A stretch of 64,000 nt of DNA from contig NMRB01000906.1 in assembly GCA_002633025.1 (NCBI GenBank), forward strand, positions 64,044 through 128,043, written 5' to 3'. The position numbers were made by a program, and so were the translations under genes. The notes under the pieces were generated by a model that was not told the origin of the DNA, ran no database searches, and saw only the letters and a program-made list of their open reading frames with translations. Positions 23,241 through 33,309 of this stretch are shown here, one piece after another; position 1 is the first letter of the stretch; each line of letters starts with the position of its first letter. The stretch is from Notospermus geniculatus (taxonomy: Eukaryota; Nemertea; Pilidiophora; Heteronemertea; Lineidae).

Positions 23241-23648
23241 AAAGAGTCCATGTGCCAGACCTCAAAATTTGAGGTTTCATTACCAATTTGATCCCACCAT
23301 GATTTTTGGTTAGCCAGGTGGCTGAAGTGTCCAAAATTGGGTGATTGGCTCCCTGGTCACTTTGCGAACTGCCCTTTCGGTCATCGCCGTCTTTGGCGGC
23401 CATCTTTAAAGATGGCTGCGTTAATTCACCAAAATGGATAGAGTAAAGAAAACTTGCATAATTCATTACCAGAATGACCTGTCAACATACAAAACGGCTT
23501 AAAATATTTCTGAACATTCTCATAACATTCTGCAACGACTATAAGCCGTCAGAGCTGTTGCGTTTGTACCTTGTGCCTTTACAAGAGGGCAAGTAAACGA
23601 GTACGCCTCGATCCAAATGCAATCAAGAAGGTTGGTAAATACCAGGTG

Positions 23649-23812
23649 TAACATCTGTGAGTGTTTCTGTAGCTCAGTGTTCCCCAAAATAGACGCGGCT
23701 TAGAATGGTTATTGTTGGGTTAGTTGCCGCTTAATCCGTCAGGAGGGAAACAATAAGAAAAACACAGAAATACGGGGAACACTGATCGACGTTACACCCG
23801 GGTCTCATTCTG
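23649..23812. mobile_element. Fold-back element flanked by long direct repeats
   Basis: GGTGTAACATCTGTGAGTGT..AGTGTTCCCC faces GGGGAACACTGATCGACGTTACACC. About 95 bp of host sequence (from CTGCAACGACTATAAGCCGT, and again CTGCAATGCACTGTAAGCCG) is repeated on both sides, whereas D2 copy B has that host block once. Confidence 0.7.
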
Positions 23813-23981
23813 CAATGCACTGTAAGCCGTTGCGCCTTGTACCTTGTGTCTTTACAAGAGGGCAAGTAAAAGAGTAGGCTCCCATCCAAGTGAGGAACAT
23901 CGAGGAACTTGAGATGGCCTCTTCCAGGGCCAATAATGCTTTAGCTTCGGACACGATGGGAAAAAACTATACAATACTTAC

Positions 23982-24177
23982 TTTGCCGCCACAAGATGAT
24001 TCCCAAAATGGCCCCAGCCAGCAGAAGAAGGAGCAGTAGGGTGATAATACAGCAGCATACGCATCTCTTCCGTCCTGCCGTCTCTAGTGGTTCGGTACCA
24101 GCTGCTACATATAACTTGGGGTAGTACTTGTGAACTCTACCTGTAGTATAGTTTCTCGGGCTTTGGACGACAGCGGT
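23982..24177 (-). CDS. Exon 2a, transmembrane exon of proline-rich membrane protein (D2 copy A)
   Basis: This exon of 196 nt lies between the acceptor TTTTCGTAACAG and the donor GTAAGT. It reads in phase from exon 1 and ends one base into an Asn codon. It encodes 65 residues: a Tyr/Arg/Lys-rich segment (RVHKYYPK), a basic stop RKR, a cysteine cluster CVCCC at the membrane edge, then a strongly hydrophobic helix (IITLLLLLLLAGAILGIILW). The basic residues before the helix predict the long Pro-rich N-terminus inside the cell and the C-terminus outside (type II). The Cys cluster is a plausible S-acylation site; that is inference. Copy B of this exon (28685-28880) has the same length and phase with a few replacements. 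Confidence 0.75.
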
Positions 24178-24273
24178 CTGTTACGAAAAGGAATGAAGAG
24201 TATGTGTATACATACATTTTTATTGTGCATTTCCAGTGTGCAGTTAAAGTTAAAGCTGTTGATGCTGTTCTCC

Positions 24274-24850
24274 AAAGGGGCTGTTCGTTTTCGTCAATTG
24301 AGGAATATGAGTTGTGATCCATTCCTTGATAAAATGGAGAAAACTATGAAGCTGCAAATTGCAGCGGTTATTCTGTACAGCACAACAAATAATCCCTGCA
24401 ATGGGGAACCGGAGGAACTAACGTCACGACGTGGCGCTGTGAGCAGTGCGACCGAATTTTCTTTTTTCTAACGTTATTTCCATTTATTTCTGGTGTGAAA
24501 AGCACCCATTTGTTTCGGTCGCCTGGCATTAAAATTTACACCATCTTGTAGCAGATGAAAATGTCTACATTTTGCGGTGCTTTTTTCCCTTAAAATGAAG
24601 ACACAGATGACGATTTCGGCAACGTCTTTATCTCAATTTTCCTGTAGAAAATGTACAGCGGATTTTTTCATGACGTAGCGTCAACACATAAAACGACGTC
24701 AATGACGTCGTTTTGGTCGCACTGCTCGCAGCGCCGACCTATCGGGATTTCCGGCACGCGGGTTCCTCATTTGCAAGTGGATAGCTTTTTCCGTTTTCCC
24801 AAGGGTCACAACTCAAGATTCCTCAAATGACGAAAACGAACAGCCCCTTT
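24274..24850. mobile_element. Palindromic MITE, AAAGGGGCTGTTC family, copy 2, interrupted
   Basis: The arms AAAGGGGCTGTTCGTTTTCG and ACGAACAGCCCCTTT match the element at 28971-29177. The core GAAGCTGCAAATTGCAGCG is shared too. A second MITE (24403-24768) interrupts the core after AATCCCTGCAAT. It lies in the intron between exons 1a and 2a. Confidence 0.85.
24403..24768. mobile_element. Nested MITE inside the AAAGGGGCTGTTC element
   Basis: Inverted ends GGAACCGG and CGGGTTCC, and an inner pair GCGCTGTGAGCAGTGCGACC with GGTCGCACTGCTCGCAGCGC. It is flanked by AT. D2 copy B shows the uninterrupted core, so the insertion came after D2. Confidence 0.8.
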
Positions 24851-25037
24851 GACAATTTGAGAAAAATGAGTTTCCAGTCAAGTTGATACGACCTGTAGAT
24901 CAAGCAATGTGTGGCAATGCATGTACCGAGAGTTAGCCCAGAAGTGGGCAAGTCTTGGTCAGCTGAGCGCCAGGCCAGTGAGCCTTCTTGTTGCCCTCTA
25001 CAGTCGTCTTCATGTAACTACTAGTATTCATACTCAC

Positions 25038-25664
25038 TTCGGTTTGCGGATGGACCCTCGTTGGTGCGACCACTTCAACCTTCTTCTTCGGTGGTTTGGT
25101 AACGTAAACGATCTGCGGCGGTGGAGGTGGAGGTGGAGGTGGTGGGGGTGACGGAGGCCTTTTTGCTGTTCGAGGTCGTTCTTTCTTTTGTTCTGGTAAA
25201 TTGACAAAGATGACCTGTGGCTCTGGCGGCGGGATGGGCATCGGTGGAACTTCAGGTTTATCGTCGGTTTGAATTTCGATTTCCCGGGTAGTTTTCTTAA
25301 CGATTCTCGGTGGTGGAGCCGGTGCTGGTGTCGGTGCCGGTGCTGGTGTAGGCGGCTGGATCTGTATGTAAATCGGCTGCCCGTCCCCAGTCCTCGCTAT
25401 TTCGACAGGTTTTTCCGAATCGGGAAGTGGGGTCGGCGGTGTTTGGTATATGGCAGGGATGAGTGCTCCAGGTCGAGGCGAAGGGCTCCTTGAGCTTGGT
25501 GGGCGGTCCTTTTTGCTGTACCCACCGGCGGGATACGTCCGGTATGGTCTCCCGCCGTGTGGGTCTTCGCCTGTGAGTTTCACGATGTGAGAATGACCTC
25601 CATGGCTATCGCATATGTTACACTTCCCGGTTATTGGATCTCTGATATGGACTGGTTCCGACAT
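25038..25664 (-). CDS. Exon 1a of proline-rich single-pass membrane protein (D2 copy A)
   Basis: The exon encodes 209 residues from the ATG at 25664 to the donor GTGAGT (phase 0). The open frame extends 7 codons upstream only to a TTG, and CTTTTCAG lies just before CTTACGGCATG, so the ATG is the likely start and a 5' UTR exon may splice in there. Features in order are Cys15-x2-Cys18-x2-His21-x2-His24-x-His26 (possible metal site), a Ser/Arg/Pro tract SSRSPSPRPG, an alternating TPAPAP region, IPPPEP, and an 11-residue proline run followed by basic PPKKK. Proline-rich cytosolic tails of this kind usually offer SH3/WW/profilin ligands (inference). It joins exon 2 (membrane helix) and exon 3. Full length is about 356 residues. 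No named family is recognised. Confidence 0.75.
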
Positions 25665-25905
25665 GCCGTAAGCTGAAAAGTCCAACGTGAAGGTGATGGT
25701 CCAACGTCATATGGTTCGTTTTCACGTCGATCTCCCACTACTGTTGCAGTACGGCTTCTGTTCAGGCATTGTGTGGCCCCTTGCATTGAATACAGCAGAT
25801 ACACGTAGAGTAAAGAACATTAGGGAACGAAGACTTGCCCCATGAACAGAATTTATCAAGTCGATGCCTTGTTCGAAGGCACTTTGGGAAAGTAACTGTT
25901 TCATT
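25665..25905. other. Upstream region of exon 1a (5' UTR or intron)
   Basis: This is unique sequence between the start codon and the first upstream MITE, and it is conserved in D2 copy B at 29983-30227. The stretch between the MITE at 26312 and the end of D2 copy A (27412) is also shared and holds no recognisable gene. A promoter should lie here, but no TATA box can be assigned with confidence. Confidence 0.4.
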
Positions 25906-26194
25906 AAGGTGCCCACAGGTCGACATAGCGTCTTGAAGTAACTCCACTGATCCGTCGCAGATCAAAACCCCACCACGCGCAGGTCAACTTTTCAGCGATA
26001 GAGAGGAACTCGGAGCAACTGGCAGTTATACCTCGAACAGCACGCTCATGATGCATCCGGCAGTTGCTCGGAGACGCAAGCGCGCTCAGGTCGACAAAAT
26101 CGGCAACTGATCAGTCACTCCGAGTTGCTTCCATCGCCGGAAAGCCAGTTGCCGCGAGTTGCTTCAGGACGCAATGTCGACCTGTGGGCACCTT
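25906..26194. mobile_element. Fold-back MITE, AAGGTGCCCACAGGTCGAC ends (D2 copy A)
   Basis: Left AAGGTGCCCACAGGTCGACA..GTCTTGAAG and right CTTCAGGAC..GTCGACCTGTGGGCACCTT are inverted. It is repeated at 30228-30524 in copy B, so it predates D2. Confidence 0.85.
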
Positions 26195-26312
26195 GAGTTT
26201 TCGCAAAGCCCCCGAAACGCCAACAGCAACGCTAATCCCATTGTTCGATGCCACGAAGAGAGCAGGGAACAATAGGATAGACGTTCGCGTTTCGCGGGCT
26301 TTGCGAAAACTC
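26195..26312. mobile_element. Fold-back MITE, GAGTTTTCGCAAAGCC ends (D2 copy A)
   Basis: GAGTTTTCGCAAAGCCCCCG and its complement bound a core of about 60 bp. It directly abuts the preceding MITE and is duplicated at 30525-30648. Confidence 0.85.
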
Positions 26313-27444
26313 ACTATTGGCTCAAAAGTGTCCCGAAAGTGGAGGAGACAACCAAACACACCAATTCTTTAAGACGTGGCCCACTAAATAATCACTTCTT
26401 CATCGCAGCACAAGCTATAATACTCAACAAGAAAACTCTACTTGGTTTCATCTGCTTCCTTACCTTCGTTTCCTCAGTCTTTCTTCATATCTAAGGACCT
26501 CCAACGATGTCACAAAATACAGGACTCGGAAGTTGTCTGTAGACAAAATAGGCACAGTCCATATGCATACCAGATCGACGTATGTTTGACTTTCCTGGCC
26601 TGTATTATTGATCTTGGTAAAACGATGTACGCATTAAAGATATTAAATTTGATTTCCAAATATTTCGTATTTACATTTGAGAATTTGAAAGGATGGCCTG
26701 GCATCAAATTAACTCTAAACACAAAGGTAGCTTGACAATATGGTGTACACTCACTATTGGATTACTGTTGGTTACGGCGTGGGTGACGCCACAACTGAAC
26801 AGATGGCAGCACTGGCGGAGATAGAAACCTGGTGCCTCCTAGCCAAATAAGCATATTTTTTTGTAGTTTACCAGCTACGTAATTAATTGGAAATGGTGTT
26901 TTTATGAATTTTCACCAATTTTGTGTTACTTTACATAAAACAATTCATTTCTTATAACATAACTACTGAAAACAATTTAAAACATGCTTTTCTGCTTCTG
27001 AGGCACCATGTTTCTATCTGTTGGTAATACATTTATGGGGCGTAAATCCAACCGTTCAAAAGTCAGCTGTACATCGGGTCCCCATTCTCCTGTACAAATC
27101 TCATTTCGTGGGTCCAGTGATAAAGTCAATGATAAAGTCAGGAAGGGGTTAAAATGACATGTTACCCTATTATTTCACAAGTATAGCATCCAGATTCATA
27201 TAGTAGACATCCTAACGAACAAAATGATATTTATCCAAGGTATCTCCTGTTTTAAGGCCCTTTTGCTGGCTGGTCTGCTCCACTATACACGGTAGTTCGG
27301 TAGGGGAGATATCATGAGACAAGGCAAACGACATAAAGAACAAAGTTATAATTCCTATTTAAATACACTTATTTATTCCCTCAGTCGAATTCTACATGAT
27401 ATTTTCCAAGATGAAATATCTCCAATGGTAAAGCGTATCCCTAA

Positions 27445-27808
27445 GGCCCCGATTACATAGAGCTATACGCTATTCGGTATTCTACGCACGTTTCATAGGG
27501 CACGCGTATACCGTAGTGTGAATCGAGCAAGGTTATTTCCATGAGGCCCCGATTACATAGAAGTATACGGTATACGAAAACGCAGGTTAACAAAGGCTTC
27601 ACGGTCGTGAATCCATTTAAAGCCTTTGTTAACTGGCGTTTTCGTATACCGTATACTTCTGTGTAATCGGGGCCTTAGTGGTTTACATAAGACTAAACTA
27701 TTCTAAGGGCACGCTATTCGCTTTTTGTTCGTATTGTGCATGTCCAATTTTGTAGCGTATACCGAATACCGAATACCGAATAGCGTATAGCTCTATGTAA
27801 TCGGGGCC
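27445..27808. mobile_element. Palindromic MITE, GGCCCCGATTACA ends, TAA duplication (D2 copy B)
   Basis: The ends are GGCCCCGATTACATAGAGCT and its complement; TAA flanks at 27442-27444 and 27809-27811. Inner arms carry variants of TACGCTATTCGGTATTC. A second element with the same ends is nested at 27545-27674. Fold-back shape, ends and 3-bp TAA duplication fit PIF/Harbinger-type MITEs. Confidence 0.88.
27545..27674. mobile_element. Nested MITE with the same GGCCCCGATTACA ends
   Basis: The arms GGCCCCGATTACATAGAAGT..CGTTTTCGTATACC are nearly perfect complements around TTCACGGTCGTGAA. It has inserted into the interior of the 27445-27808 element. Confidence 0.85.
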
Positions 27809-28128
27809 TAAGAGTGAATGTGCCAGACCTCAAAATTTGAGGTTTCATTACCAATTTGATAACAGATCCCACCATGAGTTTTGGTTGGCCAGGTGGTTGA
27901 AGTGTCCAAAATGGGTGATTGACTCCCGAGTCACTTTGCGAACTTTGTACTGCCCTTTCGGTCATCGCCGTCTTTGGCGGCCATCTTTAAAGATGGCTGC
28001 GTTAATTCACCAAAATAGATATAGAGCCAAGAAAACTTGCATAACTCATTACCAGAATGACCCATCAACATACAAAACGGCTTAGAATGTTTCTAAACAT
28101 TCTCTTAACATTCTGCAACGGACTGTAA

Positions 28129-28336
28129 GGCTGCGTATCCATGGACTGTTCGCTTATGGCATATTCCCTTGTTCCGTGGACTTGAGCCGTTAGGAAAGTA
28201 AGACTTGGCCTTGTGCCCTATGGGAACGACCAGGAAACAAATGAAAATCCATTCTCTCTGTGGTGCGTCACAAGGTCACAAGCGAACAGGGAACAAGAAA
28301 ACATGCCACGAGGCAACAGCCTATGAATACGCGGCC
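28129..28336. mobile_element. Palindromic MITE, GGCTGCGTATCCATGG ends (first of two)
   Basis: GGCTGCGTATCCATGGACTG faces GCCTATGAATACGCGGCC. The internal motif CCTTGTTCCGTGGACT is shared with the next element. It is absent from D2 copy A, where CTGTAAGCCGTTGCG is continuous. Confidence 0.8.
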
Positions 28337-28387
28337 TGTACAAGCCGTTGCGCCTTGTACCTTGTGCCTTTACAAGAGGGCAAGTAA

Positions 28388-28589
28388 GGCTGCGATTCCA
28401 TAGGCTGTTCCCTTGTGGCATTTCCCTTGTTCCGTGGACTCGTGCCGTTAGGACAATGGGACCTGGCCTTGTGCCCTACGGGAACGGCCAGTGAGCAAAT
28501 CAAGTGTTCATTCTCTTTGTGACGTGTCACAAGCGAACACGGAACAGGGAAAAAAGTTCACAAGGGAACAGCCTATGGATACGCAGCCT
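28388..28589. mobile_element. Palindromic MITE, GGCTGCG ends, TAA duplication (second of two)
   Basis: GGCTGCGATTCCATAGGCTG faces CAGCCTATGGATACGCAGCC. TAA flanks both ends (28385-28387, 28590-28592). Copy A retains the empty site GCAAGTAAAAGAGTAGG at about 23863. Confidence 0.85.
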
Positions 28590-28684
28590 TAAAGAGTAGG
28601 CCTCCATCCAAGTGAGGAACATCGGGGGCCAATAAAAAATGTTTTGGCTACGGACATGACGGAAAAATACTATACAACACTTAC

Positions 28685-28880
28685 TTTGCCGCCACAAGAT
28701 GATTCCCAGAATGGCCCCAGCTAGCAGAAGGAGGAGCAGTCCAGTGATAATACAGCAGCATACGCATCTCCTCCGTCCTGAGGTCTCCAGTGGTTCGGTA
28801 CCAGCTGCTACATATGACTTGGGGTAGTACTTGTGAACTCTACCTGTAGTATAGTTTCTAGGGCTTTGGACGACAGCGGT
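28685..28880 (-). CDS. Exon 2b, transmembrane exon of proline-rich membrane protein (D2 copy B)
   Basis: This exon is 196 nt long with acceptor TTTTCGTCACAG, donor GTAAGT and the same phase as exon 2a. It encodes the same layout: RVHKYYPK, a basic RRR, CVCCC and a Leu-rich helix ending GIILWRQ. It differs from exon 2a by a few replacements (Leu to Ser after YYPK, Ala to Ser before GR, Lys to Arg, Leu to Gly in the helix). There is no exon 3 inside copy B. A transcript from exon 1b would have to splice from here to exon 3 at 22980, over 5.7 kb, skipping or including exon 2a. If it cannot, this copy is a 3'-truncated gene. Confidence 0.65.
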
Positions 28881-28970
28881 CTGTGACGAAAAGGAATAAA
28901 GAGTACGTGTATACATACATTCTTATTGGGCATTTCCAGTGTGCATTTAAAGCTGTTGATGCTGTTCTCC

Positions 28971-29177
28971 AAAGGGGCTGTTCGTTTTCGTCAATTGAGG
29001 AATCTGACTGAGTTGTGATCCTTGAGAAAATGGAGAAAGCTATGAAGCTGCAAATTGCAGCGATTATTCTGTACAGCACGACAAATAATCCCTGCAATTT
29101 GCAAGTGCATAGCTTTTTCCGTTTTCCCAAGGATCACAACTCAGATTCTTCAGGTGACGAAGAAGAACAGCCCCTTT
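28971..29177. mobile_element. Palindromic MITE, AAAGGGGCTGTTC family, copy 3
   Basis: This is the uninterrupted version of the intronic element at 24274-24850. The arms AAAGGGGCTGTTCGTTTTCG and GAAGAACAGCCCCTTT bound the core GAAGCTGCAAATTGCAGCGA. Confidence 0.88.
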
Positions 29178-29355
29178 GAGAAAAATGAGCTTCCAATCAA
29201 ATTGATACGGCCTGTAGATCAAACAATGTGTGGCAATGTATGTAGTTAGACCAGGAGTGGGCAAGTCATGGTCAGCTAAGCGCCAGGCCAATGAGCCTTC
29301 TTGTGGCCCTCTACAATCGTCTTCACGTATGTAACTATTCATGTAGCCTACTCAC

Positions 29356-29982
29356 TTCGGTTTGCGGATGGACCCTCGTTGGCGCGACCACTTCAACCTT
29401 CTTCTTCGGTGGTTTGGTAACGTAAACGATTTGCGGCGGTGGCGGTGGAGGTGGAGGTGGTGGGGGTGACGGAGGCCTTTTTGCTGTTCGAGGTCGATCG
29501 TTCCTTTTTTCTGGTAAATTGACAAATATAACCTGTGGCTCTGGCGGCGGGATGGGCATCGGTGGAACTTCAGGTTTATCGTCGGTTTGAATTTCGATTT
29601 CCCGGGTAGTTTTCTTGATGATTCTCGGTGGTGGAGCCGGTGCTGGTGTCGGTGCCGGTGCTGGTGTAGGCGGCTGGATCTGTATGTAAATCGGGTGCCC
29701 ATCCCCAGTCCTCGCTATTTCGACAGGTTTTTCCGAATCGGGAAGTGGGGTGGGCGATGTTTGGTATATGGCAGGGATGAGTGCACCAGGTCGAGGTGAA
29801 GGGCTCCTTGAGCTTGGTGGGCGGTCCCTCTTGCTGTACCCACCGGCTGGATACATCCGGGCTGGTTTCCCGCCGTGTGGGTCTTCGCCTGTGAGTTTCA
29901 CAATGTGAGAATGACCTCCATGGCTATCGCATATGTTACACTTCCCGGTTATTGGATCTCTGATATGGACTGGTTCCGACAT
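29356..29982 (-). CDS. Exon 1b of proline-rich single-pass membrane protein (D2 copy B)
   Basis: This exon of 209 codons runs from the ATG at 29982 to the donor GTGAGT in phase 0, exactly the length of exon 1a. The Cys15/Cys18/His21/His24/His26 set, the TPAPAP region, the proline run and the basic PPKKK are all kept. Most changes cluster around residues 39-52 (HGGRPYRTYP in copy A, HGGKPARMYP here; Lys to Arg after YS) and around the KK/RN pair after NLPE. An intact frame after duplication suggests it is either recent or still used. It has its own duplicated upstream region, so it may be an alternative promoter and first exon for the same 3' exon. Confidence 0.7.
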
Positions 29983-30227
29983 GCCGTAAGCTGAAAAGTC
30001 CAACGTGAAGGTGATAGTCCAACGTCATATGGTTCGTTTTCACGTCGATCTCCCACTACTGTTGCAGTACGGCTTCTGTTCAGGCATTGTGTGGCGCCTT
30101 GCATTGAATACTAACAGCAGATACACGTAGAGTAAAGAACATTAGGGAACCAAGACTTGCCCCATGAACAGAATTTATCAAGTCGATGCCTTGTTCGAAG
30201 GCACTTTGGGAAAGTAACTGTTTCATT

Positions 30228-30648
30228 AAGGTGCCCACAGGTCGACCTAGCGTCATGAAGTAACTCCACGGATCCGTCGGAGATCAAAACCCCACCACGC
30301 GCAGGTCAACTTTTCAGCGATATAGAGAGGAACTCGGAGCAACTGGCAGTTACATGTATACCTCGAACAGCACGCTCATGATGCATCCGGCAGTTGCTCG
30401 GAGACGCAAGCGCGCTCAGGTCGACAAAATCGGCAACTGATCAGTCACTCCGAGTTGCTTCCATCGCCGGAAAGCTAGTTGCCGCGAGTCGCTTCAGGAC
30501 GCAATGTCGACCTGTGGGCACCTTGAGTTTTCGCAAAGCCCCCGAAACGCCAACCCCAACGTTAATCCCATTGTTCGATGCCACGAAGAGAGCAGCGAAC
30601 AATAGGATAGGCGTTCGCGTTGGCGTTTCGGGGGCTTTGCGAAAACTC
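30228..30648. mobile_element. Pair of abutting fold-back MITEs (D2 copy B)
   Basis: These are the duplicates of 25906-26194 and 26195-26312: AAGGTGCCCACAGGTCGACC to 30524, then GAGTTTTCGCAAAGCCCCCG to 30648. Confidence 0.85.
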
Positions 30649-33309
30649 CCTATTGGCCCAATAGTGTCCCGAAAGTGGAGGAGACAACCAAACACACCAA
30701 TTCGTTTAAGACGTGGCCACTAAAGAATCACTTCTTCATCGCACCAGAAGCTATAATACTCAACAAGAAAAGTCTACTTGGTTGGTCTGCTTCCTTACCT
30801 TCGTTTCCTCAGTCCTTCTTCATATACAAAATACAGGACTCTGAATTTGTTGACAAAATAGGCATAGTCCATGCATTCCAGATCGACATATGTTTGACTT
30901 CCCTGGCCTGTATTATTGACCTTGGTAAAACGATCTACGCGTTAAAGATATTAAATTTGATTTCCAAATATTTCATATTTACATTTGAGAATTTGAAAGG
31001 ATGGCCTGGCATCAAATTAACTCTAAACACAAAGGTAGCTTGACAATATGGTGTACACTCACTATTGGATTACTGTTGGTTACGGCGTGGGTGACGCCAA
31101 ACTGAACAGATGGCAGCACTGGCGGAGATAGAAACCTGGTGCCTCCTAACCAAATAAGCATATTTTTTTGTAGTTACGTAATTAATTGGAAATGGTGTTT
31201 TTGATGGATTTTCACCAATTTTGTGTTACTTTACATAAAACAAGTCATTTCTTATAACATAACTACTGAAAACAATTTAAAACATGCTTTCTGCTTCTGA
31301 GGCACCATGTTTCTATCTGTTGGTAATACTTATGGGGCGTAAATGCAACCGTTCAAAAGTCAGCTGTACATTGTACATCGGGTCCCCATTCTCCTGTACA
31401 AAGCTCAGTTCGTGGGTCCAGTGATAAAGTCAATGATAAAGTCAGGAAGGGGTTAAAATGACATGTTACCCTATTATTTCACAAGTATAACATCCAGATT
31501 CATATAGTAGACATCGTAACGAACAAAATGATACCTGTTTATGCAAGATATCTCCTGTTTTAAGGCCCTTTTGCTGGCTGGTCTGCTCCACTATACACAG
31601 TAGTTCGGTAGGGGAGATATCATGAGAGAAGGGAAACGACATAAAGAACAAAGTTATAATTCCTATTTAAATACACTTATTTATTCCCTCAGTCGAATTC
31701 TACATGATATTTTCCAAGATGAAATCAAAAATTAGCATGAAAGATAAAATCGACATATTAACTACTTTCAGTACATCACGAAGCATTACCCGCAAAATCT
31801 CGTCTATTCTCGTTGGAGCGTTAGTTCGAAAAAAATATTGAAGCAGTACTACAACAACAATCACACTGATAGAGGGCGCCAGGCGCATGCAGAAAGGTCA
31901 TGTATGTTTGATGAGTGTGAATATGTGTATGTCACTAATGAATTTAGTGGAGTAAATACCCGTATGTTCGTCTGCTTCGACGCGCGATATTACGTATCTC
32001 TTGCGAGATTTGACGAGCAATGCAAAACATGGAAACTTCACCGAGAAGAAATTATCAAATTACTGTTTTACATATAAAAGAAAATGACCTCTTAAGTCTG
32101 TGAATAAGATTGGTATTGTACATGATGTAATCGGCATTTTTACATGACGTAATCAGCAGTCTTCGCCTACGTAATGGATTTTTGCGCTCAAAAGCAGCCC
32201 ATGAAATTGTCTTTCGCGCTGAAAGCAGTCACTAGAAAAAAATAAAGCCACTGCGATGACTACAGTTGGAAGCCACAAACTTGATAAAAAAGAATGAGAA
32301 AAACACTAACAGCGCTAAAGATCATCGTTCTTTGCAGTTAAAACCTTTAAAATAAGGAGGACAGGAGCTACAACTTGCGAATTAGATCAAAATGTTGGAG
32401 AAAACTTTCCGTAAGTTTAGATGTTTATAAACCTTATTTTTTCCAACGTTGTTGAATGATTCTGAGCATTTAAACATAATGCTATTTTTAAGAGGTCAGT
32501 AGAACAGTGCTTGGCTACATGACAAATTGCATGCAATGTACATAATCCATTTGCCTGTCTCACAGCTTAGGCCTGAGATACTGTGTAATTTTCACCTTTT
32601 AACTGCCGAGTGGGCATTTGGTAAAAGCATACTTGCACACTATATTTAAACCCTTCTGTTGCAAACGTACGTTCTGTCAAATTTGAAAGCGAGTTTAAAG
32701 ACCTAAAAGTACTTAAAGCGAATCGAAGTCGTTTTGTAAACAGAAGGATGATGCTTGTAAACATTGCCCTCACAGCCAATCAGAATGCAGGAAATGAGTG
32801 TTTGTAAACAAAGATTCGTCCCCTTTTGCATTCAAATTTTTGGGCTGACACATCGCTTTAAATCCTACCGAATAGGTAGGTATTCAATTGAAAGCTCTTA
32901 CTTTATAGTGCTTTCCAATAAACACCTACCTACACGTAGGTATTTAACAGGGTTTCAGGTCGAGTACCTTTTGTCTGTTGTAGATAAAATGGCCACTAGC
33001 GGTGAAAGGGTCCTAACGCCCACACCTACCAGTTCCCCACCGAGCCACAAAGAGCTTTCGTACCTCCCAATGTCAAACAAAAGTCGCCAAGCTCCCGCAC
33101 TATAAACGGTAAAAAACAGCTGTGTAAATCAATATACAGTGACGATTTCAGTTATTCCTAGCCAAAAGGGTTCCTTAAGGGTTGCCTTTAGTGTACACAC
33201 CTTCAGTTCCATAAGGAACACCTAAAGGTTCCATATAGATTCCTAAACCGTTAAGGGTTCTTTGTTGGCCTATCGGTCCTTTACAGAACACTTTGGGAAA
33301 GCTCTCTCG

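Larger units (their letters stand above)
23089..27412. repeat. Tandem duplication D2, copy A
   Basis: It is matched in direct orientation by 27420-31724. The start TCTCCAATGGTAAAGCGTAT recurs at 27420, and the end TTCCAAGATGAAAT recurs near 31720. Copy A contains exons 1 and 2 of the membrane-protein gene with about 1.7 kb of upstream DNA. Copy-specific insertions are numerous. Confidence 0.93.
27420..31724. repeat. Tandem duplication D2, copy B
   Basis: This is the direct duplicate of 23089-27412. It carries exon 1b, exon 2b and the same upstream block but no copy of exon 3. Copy-B-specific insertions are 27445-27808 and two related MITEs at 28129-28336 and 28388-28589. Beyond 31724 the sequence is unrelated. 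Confidence 0.93.

Noticed and set aside
25269-25493. Cys/Trp/Arg-rich plus-strand frame opposite exon 1a (also 29587-29799)
   Set aside because: It is the antisense shadow of the proline-rich minus-strand exon.
31838-32077. 79-codon plus-strand frame MKQYYNNNHTD..
   Set aside because: It is a low-complexity start with no splice signals and no second copy to test conservation.
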